From NCBI GenBank assembly GCA_036362985.1, contig JAYGXS010000009.1:19721511-19785510 (forward strand): a DNA stretch of 64,000 bases, given 5' to 3'. How positions within the stretch are numbered: position 1 is the first letter of the stretch; each line of letters starts with the position of its first letter. Source of the stretch: Ligula intestinalis. Lineage: Eukaryota > Platyhelminthes > Cestoda > Diphyllobothriidea > Diphyllobothriidae. Of the stretch, positions 12,817-24,800 are shown piece by piece. The position numbers were made by a program, and so were the translations under genes. The notes below the pieces were generated by a model. The model was not told the DNA's origin, ran no database searches, and saw only the letters and a program-made list of their open reading frames with translations.

Positions 12817-13837
12817 TTACCAAGGTAGAGTTAGGTTAACTACATGCTCCAATTGTTTACATAGGTTGCGTTTAAACCGCCTTATGTACGCTGCCTCCAG
12901 GTAGCGTAAGGTGCGAGTTGTTCGTGCTTGAACAAGTACTCGGAAGGAGGTTTTAGGGTCCACGGAGTGGCCCGTATCTAGCAAGTGTTCAGTGATTGAT
13001 GAGCGAGGTGTTCGTTTTTCTTGCTTAAACAACCAGCTAGGTAAGTGTTCCTTTGCTCTGGTGGCCAATTGCCTTTGCTTTCGCCCTATGTACTTCCATC
13101 CGCAAGTGCATGTAAATTCATAAACACAGTTTGAAGTGGCCTGCATCGGCAAGGCATCCTTCGCACGAGGAATCGGTAAAAGCTTTGTTAGATTGCAAAT
13201 TATAAGCTCAGCGGCATAATATGTCCTGTGAATGGCATTAATGAGTCGTCTCTTGATGGTATTGAAAATGTTGTCACATTTAAACGGCAAAGATATGAAA
13301 ACTGGCTTCTTCGGAACTATCTGCTCCGTCATTTTAGGCCGTAATGGTTTTTTATATTTGTCAATAAACTGTGTTGGGTATCCGCCCTTTGTAGAGTTAC
13401 TTTGAGTTTAGTTATTTCATCTTCCAATGTATCCATAGAACATATTTTTCTCGTTCTCTGGAAGAGAGTGCATACCAAGTTTCGTTTCCATTGAATGGGC
13501 ACAAAACTCAAATAATGCAAGTACTGTCCTTTCCACGTATTCTTATGGTAGACAGTTCGTGTGATGGAGTCATCTTTCTTTCTTGACATGTGAACATCGA
13601 GGAAAGAAAGCTGGTTATCCCGTTCCAGTTCCATGGTAAATTTGATCTTGGGATGCAGGCTGTTCATTATAAGCAATAATTGTTCAGCTTCTTTGATGTT
13701 GTCTACGATCGCGAAGACGTCATCTACGTATCTTTTGTACAGGGTTATCTTCTTCAAATTCGTTCCTTTTGGGGATGTCATGGAACTTTGTTCTTCCTCT
13801 TTATCTGAGAAGAATATGACGGACGCAGCATCCTCTA
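12817..13837 (-). pseudogene. Penelope-like element: RT C-terminal part plus GIY-YIG endonuclease (truncated)
   Basis: Two abutting ORFs make up the C-terminal half of a PLE polyprotein. The first (13781-13329) starts inside the RT with LYKRYVDDVFAIVDN, carrying the YVDD catalytic motif, followed by the palm/thumb segment NQLSFLDVHMSRKKD. The second (13332-12817) has the linker VFISLPFKCDNIFNTIKRRL and then a GIY-YIG-type domain: CVYEFTCTCGWKYIGRK, RAKEH, ITEHLLDTGH and LRYLEAAYIRR with the probable catalytic Glu. The ORFs overlap by ATGA and differ by one base in frame; a one-base indel in a former single ORF is the simplest reading. RT fingers and motifs A and B are missing beyond 13781. 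The element abuts a plus-strand PLE head to head. PLEs use RT and nuclease to insert copies. Confidence 0.85.
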
Positions 13838-14446
13838 CTCACCCCACTTGGAGTTGGAGTTGCACACAGGCCGGAAGCAACCATCAGACGCCGGATCATG
13901 AGGCCGAAAGACCCACTGCCACGGCAGGAAACGGCTGGAGTCGTTTACCGGATCTGGTGTAGTTGTGGACAAAGCAACTACGTCGGAGAAACCGGGAGAT
14001 TACTCCAGACGCGAATGGCCGAGCATGCAGCGGTGGTGAGGAAGAAAGACCCTAATTCCCAGGTTGCAGTTCACTCGACGGGACCCGGCCATATTTTCAA
14101 GTTTGACGAGGCCGAAATCCTCGCAAGAGGGGACAACCGCGTGAGCCGCGAGCTGCTCGAGTCATGGTTCTCAGGCCCCCAGTCCATCAACAAGCGCAAC
14201 GATTTGGCGTTCCAATACGGTGTACTGAGAAATTTCCTGAACAAGAAAATCAGTCACGTGGGAAGGACTGGGCGTAACTCTGACGACAGCGGGCCTAATT
14301 GTCGAGCAATTATCCAACCTACATCCAACGCGGACAAGAACGCTGTTGCAATTAATGAGCAATCACCGGACCAATTAAGACCTCCAGTGGTGGCTACAGG
14401 AACGGACAATTATAGTACACATGTGGGTGACCGCTGTGAACTATAA
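13838..14446 (+). CDS. Penelope-like element GIY-YIG endonuclease domain (5'-truncated copy)
   Basis: The open frame runs to the TAA at 14444-14446; the first ATG is at 13898 but the domain reading starts upstream, so this is a truncated copy rather than a whole gene. The GIY-YIG motifs are clear: GVVYRIWCSCG (the GIY half, with Cys residues of the usual zinc-binding cluster), SNYVGETGR (the YIG half), TRMAEH (Arg and His) and RELLESWFSGPQSINKRNDL (catalytic Glu and the PLE-type tail). The C-terminal 70 residues are hydrophilic and unassigned. The RT is absent. The family differs from the minus-strand neighbour (YVGETGR versus YIGRKQR), and a related pair recurs at 40.5-41.35 kb. No stop lies within the domain, so the copy is fairly young. 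Confidence 0.85.
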   Translation, partial: LTPLGVGVAHRPEATIRRRIMRPKDPLPRQETAGVVYRIWCSCGQSNYVGETGRLLQTRMAEHAAVVRKKDPNSQVAVHSTGPGHIFKFDEAEILARGDNRVSRELLESWFSGPQSINKRNDLAFQYGVLRNFLNKKISHVGRTGRNSDDSGPNCRAIIQPTSNADKNAVAINEQSPDQLRPPVVATGTDNYSTHVGDRCEL

Positions 14447-14585
14447 ATACCGTGCAATCTGTGCATGTATCACCCCCTATCTGCGCATGCCTCAGACCTG
14501 TTTACGATTACCTATGACTAAGGATTCCCGACGGAATCCGAAACGTCAGGAAAATAAAGTCCTTGTTCCAGTGATCGCATCTTCT
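14440..14585 (+). other. PLE 3' end: TATA-like box, decayed hammerhead, poly(A) signal
   Basis: TATAAAT at 14442-14448 overlaps the ORF stop codon. At 14512-14550 the order is CTATGA (one base short of CUGAUGA), a perfect 7-bp stem GGATTCC-CGAC-GGAATCC (14522-14539), GAAAC and GTC, then AGG that can pair with an upstream CCT. AATAAA follows at 14553-14558. The arrangement matches a PLE terminal region with internal promoter, hammerhead and polyadenylation signal, but the deleted core base probably kills the ribozyme. Confidence 0.55.
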
Positions 14586-17500
14586 TCTTCGGGATAGACA
14601 GTTATTGTTTCATGTTATTTCACCAAATGTTAGTCATATCTTCAGTATATCTTCAGGGACTTCTTTCCTTGCCATAAAGAGGATTAAACTATGAGGCAGA
14701 GAGAACCGGAAAATTACAGGCCGACGGCTTAAGGCCAATGGCATTTGACATAAGGTCTGTGAGGCAGGAGTTTATCGAAAATGGCAAATTTAAAGGCATT
14801 AGCGAAGGAAATAAACAGGATGCCTAGCCATTTTCTGTTGTTTTTGCAACAACGCTGTCGCTCTCAGTAAGCCGATGCACACTTATACACAAGACTTCGT
14901 TTAATTGGCCTCCTGGCACCACAGGCCCCATAAATAAACTGTGCAATTTCATTTCTGAACACAAAAGCACTTGGAAAAGAATAATGCCGACATCCTTAAT
15001 GGTTTAACCTTACGTGCAGCTGGGTCAACAGTAAGTTGATAATGGGTTCAGAATGCGCTTGTCAAATAAACAACTGCCCCTTTAGCGTACGCAAAATCCC
15101 CAAGAGCTTGCGCTGGAGGACCAATAGGCATCCAGATTTTGTGTCTTATCGTACTGAAATCAAAGAATGATTGGATAATGGGGGCTGATTATAAGCGAAT
15201 AGAAATAATACTGCACTAATAAGTATTTTTTACAACTTATTGATATTCGTTTACCCTGTTTCCTCATAAGTTATACATATATGAAGCCAGAAAGCTACAT
15301 CATTTTGCGAGTGTGGGAGATTTGATCAGTGCAATGGATCAAAACAAAATTAAAATTACGCAGTCATTTTATTACTCTTTAAAAACGGGGTTACTCTTTA
15401 GATCGTTATTTAGATATATTGCAACACTGCTATATTTACTAGAAGAAATCTGTTTAAATAAGCACTAAAACATGATCGAAAAAGACCAGGGAAACGGGAA
15501 TAGTCATTTCTGGCTTTGTAGCTATTACCAGCCAGTCACACCCAAACGCACATTTAGCAATTTCTAGCAATCAATCTAGAATCCACCAGCATGACTTCTA
15601 GGCTGACTTAATTATTCAGGCATTAGGCAGCTTTGCTTAATTTAGCTGACTCAATTGTGAAAAAACCTTGCGGCATCGGCACGTTGCAAATTTGCACAGC
15701 AGGGAATTCATTATATGCAAAGCCAAAACTCAAACGATTTGAGTTACTACGCCACGCCTTTCAGTAGGTGTTTTCGTCGTTTTATTTTAAGACACTCACA
15801 TAAAGACTCAGATGTGCGTTTCTTGGCAGCCCTCACGCACAGACGCTTTCTGGTTGCGCAGTTTCGTACCTAAGGCGTATGTGATGTGAAACTGTACTGC
15901 ACTATTAGTAATGTGTGTATTATCAACTCTTAGATATACTGCTTTAATTTTAGAAACATTTTTAAGAGAAGTGATTGTGGCACCAGCAGAATTTTTGAAC
16001 GAGTTTATTTCTTTTATTCAACCAGACAACAACACAGCTTGTAATAAAACTGGCATGTTAATGTGCGTAGGAACTGCCTTGACGCAATTTGCTTTTTTTC
16101 CGGACCGTATATTAAGTACATAGTAGACATAACTGACAAGTTTTACCTATTAAACTCGTCTATTCAGCATATGGCTAATGTTGAAATACCCTCTCGTTTG
16201 CATAACGGGAAAGGCCTCTCCAAACGATGCTGAAATTGCCAATTCTTTAGTGCCACTGCTCTAGTAGTTCAGCCAGAGGTCGGAAAATGCTGGAACGAGT
16301 GATATTTCTCAAGTGGTTTAACTGTAAAAGCCATGCCCTCAGCCAAATGCGATTCTAATAGACGCAGTTTGATTTATTCCCCCTCCCATTTATGTTTATT
16401 GATTTTTTTTCTTAATCGAGTAACATCCTCGCGTTTCTACCTACACCATATTAAAATCCTTCATTTAGTAGATTAAATCTTAGCATTGCATTTTGGTCAA
16501 CATATTTGGTTTCCTCCTTATTTACTTTTTTCTCACATTTGGCACGCTCGGGTCATGCTAAAGGGGATATTGATGGCCACAATGATTGACCACGAAAAAA
16601 ACTAAACTTCAAAAATCCTTCACTCAACATTTTTTCTTTACAGTTTGTTCTCACGAAGACTAAGAGCTGCGCTAAAATGCAAACTCATTTTTAATCTGCG
16701 CGCTTTAATTTTTAATAAAAAAAGCAACTGACTTTTCAATGTCTAACAAACAATCCTTTTAAACAAAAGCAATCACTGTTTGTCTGCTTGATAACTGCTA
16801 TGAGTGTTTAACAACGGATACTTAACTTCTGAACAATTCTAAGTGCTTTCAAGCAAGCATATCTTAAGTATTTTTTGTTAAGATAACTATGTGTTAATAC
16901 CTGCATTAGACCTTAGGAAATTAATTGTTTTTTTTACCAAACATAAAAGCGTGCAGTTTAGAAAACGATGTGAGCTGTTAAATAGTAGTATTGTGAATAG
17001 CCATACTATCAAAGAGGGCAAATAAGATAGCTGATGGAAGGATGTTTTTTGAGGGTAGTATTATTCGCAGTCGTATCATATTGTTTACCAAATAATTATA
17101 AATTTAAACGTTCTAGGTAGCATCATTTGAACGTGCGCAATCCGAGGAAACATTAAATGTGACTAAAACCAAATATCCTGACTCAAATACACGCGTGGCT
17201 AAGTTTGGATCGAGTAGATGAGTGACGTTCGAATAGTGCAGACAAAAAAACTTGCATTCTTTGATATGAAAACTTTATCTAGTTAGACAAAAGACTTGTT
17301 AAGAGAAGTTTGTTGGACATTCATCACAAAAGCATCTACCATAATTAAGCATGAAGAATTCCATGGTCATCAGCAATGAAAATGTCGGTGGAATTCCACT
17401 GTAGCCCAATTTTAGCACATTTTTGGCTAAAGTGCTTGCACACTATCCTTACCTAATTTAATATTTTAACATAATTTGAATAGGGTTTTTGCGTGACGAG

Positions 17501-17819
17501 AACGAGCTGTTTCCTAAACATCAACCGCGGGCCGCATAGTAGTTTTTTATCACTTAACTTTTTCAATTGATTTTATCATGAACAGGCTATGAGTCATTGG
17601 AAAATAGTGGAGGACATCTAAACAGCTCAAATACTAGTGAATGCGTTAAACTATACATTTTTAGGTCAATGCCAGAAATAACCTTGTTAGACACTGCCAA
17701 TGCATACGAACATGCTAGACACACTTCTCAACGATATTTCCATATATATAGACCGAAAAAATATGCACGTGTAATCTTGAGTATCAGTACCGGTCTGGGA
17801 TGACAGCTTAGTTAGATGG
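14586..17819. other. Intergenic, no supported gene
   Basis: AT-rich sequence with only very short ORFs (maximum about 70 codons). No repeat or domain recognised. Confidence 0.6.
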
Positions 17820-18070
17820 CAGCTGCGCAAATGCGAGCACCAGACACCGACGGATAACTACTTGACTGAGGGTAAACCACCCCAGTGGGCAGGAGAATTA
17901 AACATCCCTCTCCAACTCAACCCCTTTTCATTGAGTTGGTTTACATCTTATTGACTGTAACTGTCCCTACCTATAAATGGCGTGAGGGGCGGTACAAATA
18001 TCATATCTGATTATAGAAGCCTGTACGTTCTTAAAACGTATAGGCAATAAAACACGGTTTCCGAGGTCGC
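17820..18070 (+). repeat. Solo PLE-type 3' end (decayed)
   Basis: It resembles the 14.45-kb and 36.4-kb element ends: TATAAAT at 17972-17978, then CTGATTATAGAAGCC with a later TAAAACGTATAGGC that looks like a mutated hammerhead (CUGAU..A and GAAACGU), then AATAAA at 18046-18051 followed by ACACGGTTTCC, comparable with ACACTGGTTCC after the signal at 36670. No coding sequence remains upstream. Confidence 0.4.
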
Positions 18071-20879
18071 CATATCTTCACAGTGCTAGACAAGCTTGGA
18101 TAAATGCGGAATATGCAAAGTTATATATGCGAGACGTTTTCAAAATCATGCCATGATATGTGAATACTGATAATGTGCACTCTACTACTTACGTATTGCA
18201 ATTTCCCATCACAAAGGCGTTGTTAACCAAACAACGGGATTCCGCGAAGTAGAAGACGGATGATTTATTTGACTGTACAGCAAGAAAAGCTCAGCGAACA
18301 TTCACGCACCATTATGTCTTTACAATAATCTTCGTTTACGTAAATGTTCAAAGCGGATGGTTGCCATATGGAGAGGAATAAAACTGTTCAGACATTCCAT
18401 TACCAGAGACAATTGTATAATATATCTGCATGGGACAGGGGGTGGGAGAGAATGAGTGAAGAAGAGAGTAAGAGTGAACAGATACATGGGTACTGGACAT
18501 AGATCCCGACTTCAGATATGCTCAAGACATTTTTACCATAGCGGAGGATCAAACGTTGTGAAGACAGTCCACTGTTTAAAGTGAATCAAAGAAAAGACGC
18601 GCTAAACACCAGGCTGGTAAACAACAAGGGAAGATGCCTTTCTTTTTGGATGTTCTACAAATTACAAATTGTGATAGGAATACATTTCAGACTAGTGTTT
18701 CAGGCAGGGTAAAACACACATTTCTGCAGATTAACTTGCCAAAATCAGCAACAACGTTTTGTCCACTGCTTCAGTAATTGAGCCCGTAGGAAGGTGCCCT
18801 GGATAACCTAGCGGCAAAGCTTGACTTAATGTGATAGTGGTTGCAAGTAAACAATGTTGTCTAATAAGTGTGTTACGTTGTTTATCGAACGCCATCTGTC
18901 ATCTACGACTGTGTATGCAGCGGTTTAGTTAAAGGATTATTTCCTCATGTGTTATTTGAGGGAAAACCTAGCTAGCAAAGCTTTAAGACCTCAGATGCAC
19001 TTGGATATTGCGCAAACACACATACTTGCGGAGCTATTAATCAAGTTCATTAGCACTGGCTTCTTCGCTTGAAGGTAAGTTCAGACCGTGCATGGCGACT
19101 AATTAAGGCTGTACCTACGCGTGTTAACGGCCCTTTCTGTGGAATAATTTTCAACACACGTTTGCTGTACTTGGCATATGTAAGGTTTGCATGCTAACTG
19201 TTATGGAATTTCAAATTCTTGGAATTGTCCATCTCCGTTGTTTAAGGAAGGCTGTTCTTCCTATTTAGCAGGGCACATTTAAGGCCATAATTGAGCCATC
19301 ACTGAGTACTAAACATACTATCCAATGGAATACTTATTTGGAGACCGTACCAGTAAAGCCTATTCTAAATCGAGAACATCACTCCGGTCACTGTTTCGCT
19401 AAACATCAGTAAATCTTAAAGGATTATCGACCGGGTTTTAAGATTTTTTCTTTCTTTTCATTGATAGCGTGGCCTGTTGTTTAAGTAACAGTTGTCGCTC
19501 TCATTTTTCTTAAGTCGAATTGTCTGATTATTAAAAGTTAAACATAAAAAATAACAAAAAAATTAGTATAATACTCATAAATGTTGTCTCTTTTGTCACA
19601 CTGACATGTAAACTTTGTCAGAATTCTACCCCTACGTGCTAAAGTTGCGAGGGGTTTGCATCAGCAGTGGGTCTCAAAGCGTCCACTCGGTGTTGCCTGT
19701 AACAGATTTTGCAGCTTTCACGGACGAAGCAGGTAACCATTTCTTAGATTGCATACATAGAAGCAAAAGTTAATTTTTGGAGGTAACAGACGCATTACTA
19801 AACATAACTTAGTTCACAGTGTATTCTGCGAAATAATTGCCAACACTTCATTTGTGGAACGATAACAGCCTGACAATTTGCCTTTGGGGTATTTTGAAAA
19901 CTTATATTACATTACTGTTATTGAATTTCCTTTAACAAAAGTTCGTTCCTGCCTTTTTTCAAAATCTTGTAATGAAATACGTCAAATATTTCTTTAAACA
20001 AGGCGACGTAGTGCTCCGGGCCGCGCTATTCTGTATATATTGTACTGTAACTGCTTTCTTATTCATGAAAAATGCTCCTTGTTGAAATTATTGACTCCAT
20101 ATTTGAAAATTTCAATGGGAAAGCTTTGACTGCGTACAAAAAGTGTCACGTGTGTTCGCGCCAATATATATTTAAGTACATGCTAACATAATGTAACCTA
20201 CCAAATAAAGTTAATGAAGGGGAATGTAGGGAAACGCCTTTGAACTGCCTATTGTAACAGGGTAGTTAAGGAATGTATCGGCACAGCCGAACATATCAAA
20301 GAATTCGTTTGCCTAAGTGTAGGTGACTACTCGCTTGTTCCAAGTAATATGATCACATGTGGTGATGTCAGTTAAAACGAGCCAGCAGGTGTAAATAAGC
20401 ATAAGGAGCAGAATGTAAAACAACTCCTAAGGCATGACTTATTATTCAAAAAGGAATATAGGTTGTGTTTTTTAGAAGATAATCTGTCGCTCGTGGGAAA
20501 TAGTATGTGAAAGACAGGGCGGCAGGTCAGGGGGCCCCTACCGAGTAATATCTTGATCCAAAGGGCCACACGAGGAGGAGACCGCAGAGTCATGAGAATA
20601 CTTCGTAGAACCGGAGATGCAACCAAGATGTGCTCTTGCTGTGAAAAAAAACAGGAACCCGCCACGGTTGTCAGCAGTCGGTTTATAGTTCGATATGAGG
20701 AAGAACGAGAAAAGGCCGCGTAGCCTAGGACCATAAGTACGGTAAGGGCGACTGCAAATGCGATCCTTGCAGTTCGCATAGGGAGAAGGAGTCAGCGTGA
20801 TGGTGTTAGCTTGGCATGGTTGAAACATTTTGAGTAAGTAGAAATTGCGGCACGGGTTTTTTAAACAATATGTATGTTA
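18071..20879. other. Intergenic, no supported gene
   Basis: AT-rich sequence. A less AT-rich patch at 20500-20830 has overlapping minus-strand ORFs (20372-20779 and 20538-20828) without recognisable motifs. Confidence 0.55.
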
Positions 20880-20944
20880 ATATCACCTTCGTCGTCTCCC
20901 AAAGAAGAGGAAGAGGAGGTGGGTTCTTGGACCAAATTATATTT

Positions 20945-20989
20945 GGACTGACGTTTCAAAAGCACACTCGATTTCATCGTCAGAGTACC
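20945..20989 (-). ncRNA. Hammerhead-like motif, left arm of foldback element
   Basis: On the minus strand: GGUACU, core CUGACGA (20983-20977), an AU-rich stem II (GAAA/UUUU), GAAAC (20957-20953), GUC, then AGUCC which pairs with GGU-ACU (one bulge). The core fits CUGANGA...GAAA. As GAAAC is followed directly by GUC, helix III cannot form within one molecule, as in the small PLE-associated hammerheads that act as dimers. Stem II is weaker here than in the right arm. Confidence 0.45.
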
Positions 20990-21195
20990 GTGCTTACTTT
21001 TCCATGGGCCTTGAGTGAAATTGCCTTACCGCCAATGTTGTTTTGGTGCCATGTTCCGTGTACTTGCGTTCGCCTGCCTGCTGGCTGCCGGTTGGCCCCG
21101 ACGTGTTTGCTACCGACCAGTGGCGGGTCCGCCCATAGACGGGCACACTAAACTGAGCCATTGATTTAAATCCCGTCTACCAAGGGCTCCGTGTT

Positions 21196-21585
21196 ATGCT
21201 GAAATCCGTTCAGAACGGGGTGAACGAAGTAACACAGGGCCGACAGCCAACACCCATTGAGGAAGGAGATGACAGCGATCGGGAGTCGCATGACTGGTGC
21301 AACACACTTTCTCACAGAGTCGCCCGTAAAGTTGACAGCGCTGCAAGCGAACACCAACGACCGATCGATCCACGGGCAGTCACGCAGGGCCAACAGCTAA
21401 CACCCTAGGATGATGAAGGCGGCAGTGACAGAAAATTGTCTGACCGGCGCGGCGTGCTATCTCACGCAAGCGAACATGAAGACGGCGGAGTTGCGAGCAA
21501 GAACCAACGGCCGACCGGTCGACCACCTGACGAGGAGGAGGATGGCGCCTCTGAAACCACGATAGGGGTCGCAGGGAAGAAATGA
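21196..21585 (+). pseudogene. Repeat-bearing hydrophilic ORF inside the foldback element
   Basis: From the ATG at 21196 one frame runs 129 codons to TGA at 21583-21585, with a single in-frame TAG at 21406-21408. The frame contains about 2.3 copies of a 150-base (50-codon) repeat: VTQGRQPTP ... HQRPIDPRA, then VTQGQQLTP ... NQRPTGRPP. The product would be acidic and Ser/Asp/Glu-rich, without membrane segments. The repeat being an exact multiple of three suggests past coding, but I recognise no family and no function is proposed. Confidence 0.35.
21233..21550 (+). repeat. 150-bp tandem repeat, about 2 units
   Basis: CACAGGGCCGACAGCCAACA at 21233 recurs as CGCAGGGCCAACAGCTAACA at 21383, and CCAACGACCGATCG at 21354 recurs as CCAACGGCCGACCGG at 21503, giving a period of about 150 bases. 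The second unit is more diverged at its end. Confidence 0.6.
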
Positions 21586-21731
21586 GAGACGGACCCGCCA
21601 TTGGTCGGCAGCAAACACGTCGGAGCCAATCGGCAGCCAGCAGGTAGGCAAACAAACGTGCAGGGAACACGGCACTAACACAAGGTCAAAAGCAAGGCGA
21701 TGTCACTCAAGGCCCACGAAAGAGTAAGCAC

Positions 21732-21776
21732 GGTACTCTGACGATAGAGGTGATTGTGCTTTTGAAACGTCAGTCC
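21732..21776 (+). ncRNA. Hammerhead-like motif, right arm of foldback element
   Basis: GGTACT, core CTGACGA (21738-21744), stem II AGAG/CTTT (with one G-U), GAAAC (21764-21768), GTC, then AGTCC pairing back to GGT-ACT. The same motif occurs in inverted orientation in the left arm. The core is complete; helix III is absent within the monomer. Confidence 0.5.
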
Positions 21777-21855
21777 AAATATAATTTGGTCCACGAACCC
21801 GCATCCTCTTTCTCTTCCTCTTCTTTGGAAGACGATGAACGCGATAACATATCTG

Positions 21856-24800
21856 GACCCTTAATCTTTAGGTATTTCATTATATTTATGTATAATCCTT
21901 TATGTATTGCCTACCCACGGTTACTACCAAACAGCGCGCTTTAGACACTTGCCACTCAGGGAGGAAGCCTAGCAAAAATGCCCGTTTTGCAGCGGTTCAG
22001 TAAAGGTTTCCTACTACGGAGACCATTCGTGAGAGCTGCGTATCCTCAGCTAGAAATTTTGTTTTCAGTTCTGTAGTAACACAATCAAGCGTAATATGCG
22101 TGTCTTCATCTTTTTTTGTCTAGATGGCTTAGTGGCAAAAGTTGTTTACTGACGCTTAAAGCTCGTATTCTTTTGTGAAATGGCCAGAACAAGTGACGGC
22201 TCTGCGACTTAGTTCACACTGCTGATAATTATATGTTGGCCTGTTGCTTACCGCCTCGTCCATCTATAAGAATATAGGCAGATATCAGTGGAAGAAAATG
22301 TAAGGCATTGACGTTATCATCGGACACCTTCTGCGAAGCCACCTACAGGAGATCGCATGATGGAACAGACCTCTAAATGTATCTTTTTAGTGTTAAGCAT
22401 TTGATAAAACATATTAATTTGTTTAAGAGCCTGTTTTTAAAGACAATAACGCCTTAGTTCTCAAAATCAGCCACAAGTTACACGTACGAGTGTTCGAAAG
22501 AAAAAATAATTTGGAATATTTACTTACAAAACTTATGTCCGACTACGCACTGTAAAAAAAATTGGCAAACATATCACTGACAGTAGAATAAAAAGTTCAA
22601 AAATTTTATGCTGGGTGGAAGGCTGGCTCTTAAATTACTATCGTTTTTGCCTATTTTGTTTTATATTTCCTGAAAAGAATATCCTTCTATGCACAGGCAA
22701 AATATTTTTTTTCTTTGAATGCCAAAATGGTACGTGATTTTGAACGATCTTTGATGGGGAAGTCACGCAAAAAAGCGATTTATTGAAGACTTTTTGCGGG
22801 ATATTATGTCTTAGCAAATTAGTTTTCTCGGGATTAGTGGCCGTTAGCCGAGCTCTCAAAACTTGAACTAGAATGCCTAAATGTGCAGTAGGAAGAAACA
22901 ATTAAGTAGGTCCCTCTTATCTAGCGTGGTGCGACGTAATCACATGATATTTCGGACACGCTGCTGTGCTCGGTTGGCATGCAAGTTTTTTTTACAACCC
23001 TCAGTAAAGATAGCACATCGCGTGGCTTAATTCAGCAAATCTTGCGATCAACTTTAGGATCAGGCCTTGGCAACGGTAGCCCACTCAGTCATCCTAACAA
23101 CCGGCATGCTTTCCTAAGAAAACTGTGTTTATCGGGTTTTATGGGCAAGAAATTGGGACATGCAGAGGAATATAATTTGATAAATGCTAAATTCATTTTT
23201 ATTTTACTGTATTTAGAAGTTTTATTGATTTATATCTGTAGATTTTCCTAATCTGTAAAGCCATTTAATTTATTGTGGAAATATTCGATCATAAAACTGC
23301 AGGTTTCTATAATAACCCGAAAAATTGAAATGGTGGATAAAAGGTCGTCTACTTTAACTAACCTGTGGTCCAACTTACCGTTCTGAAATCAGATTAGTAT
23401 TGTTTGCGGCGCAAAGCGCCACGCACACCTTCAATTTACATGCGAAACAACCTGCTCTCAGCGGCCGCGGGAAGCAACTTTTACTACATTTCTTACTTAA
23501 CACTTAATTCGAAAAATAGCCTTCTCTGCCTATCCTATTTCTCTACCCCACAAAACTCTATAACCACCATTTTTGCAGGACAAAATTCTGTGACTAGGGG
23601 TCTATGAGTGGGGCTACATAAGCTACTTTTGCCTAGACCTTTTTAAGCCATATGTTGCTTTAAGAAAAATTCCAAAGTTTTTTTACTCAAAGCACTCCAC
23701 TTAAATCAGCCTAACTAAAGGGAGCTCCAGGCCAAGTATGGATGACATCGGCTGTTTTTGGGTATCTACATAAAGTCTTAGCCAATTCTTTTTCACTTTT
23801 AAAAATTTAATTTTAATTGTAGTGTACCGTAGGATTATTCAGCCTGCGGGATTTTAAAGTAAATCCCTTCGGAAAGAGGATAATTTCGGAAGTCTACGCA
23901 TGCTTTGAAGGAATACTCGTCTGGTCACTTCATTTGCATTGAAGGGGGTACAGGATAAAACAGTTTGTCGTGAAAGTTAGTCGTGGGAGGAGAGGGTGGG
24001 GTTGATAAGAGAAGACTAGTTGTGAGGGCAGTGTTTGGTGGCGCTAGTTTAGGGAAGGGGAAAGCGGAGGAAGAAAAGCAGCGTACGGATGGGTGAATGC
24101 CGCAAAGTTACTTTGGACCACGCCAGGCGCGGCGCTTTAAGGAGGTTCTTCTGCGCACACAACGCCGGCTTCCTAAACCGGGTAGTGGCCACTTTTGTTG
24201 TTGCTAACAGACATTGGTCCAAGGACTTTGGATAATATGGGGAGCCTTTTAGCTTACTTAGAAGGCTTGACTGGGATCCAAACGATGTGAATCAAACATG
24301 GGCGCCAGAATACATTTGTTTGTGCGCCTACGTTCACCTTTTCTAACCATACCGCGAGGTTTTTCTTTGTTCTTTTGGATAGATGCCAACATGAAAGGGG
24401 TTAGATGAACATGAAAGCACTCTGAGAAGTTACGGATAGGTTACCAGCGGAATCCACGCATCCACACCCTGTTGGTCTTCTTCTCCCTCCCCTCCCCTAC
24501 ACTGGCTCCTCCAAACCCTGCCCTCACAAGCAACATTTTTTTATTGACCCATTACCTCCCTATTCCCGCGTCTCACGTAAACAAAACCACGAACATGCTC
24601 TACTTTTTACCCCGTTACCATATAAACCCACTGGTCTGGCGTGGGTATATCGAAAGCCTACGTTTGCTCGCCAACTTCTATTCTAAATTTTCTGATGGAA
24701 ATTTTAGAAGCTTTAAAACAATGTCGTGTTTTGTCACTAAAAAAAGGCCATAGCAGCTTGGAGAAATCATACTGTTTCCCAGAAATAAGGGTGATTTTAA

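Larger units (their letters stand above)
20880..21855. mobile_element. Foldback element with 270-bp inverted arms
   Basis: Bases 20880-21140 are an imperfect inverted copy of 21590-21850. Landmarks shared by both arms are CCAAATTATATTTGGACTGA, CAGAGTACCGTGCTTACT, GGGCCTTGAGTGA, GCCTGCTGGCTGCCG and GTGGCGGGTCCG (a few substitutions each). Between the arms lies about 450 bp with a 150-bp tandem repeat. Each arm holds a hammerhead-like motif pointing outward. The outward polarity and the motif GACGTTTC link it to PLE 3' ends, so it may be a non-autonomous PLE derivative; no RT or nuclease is encoded. Confidence 0.75.
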
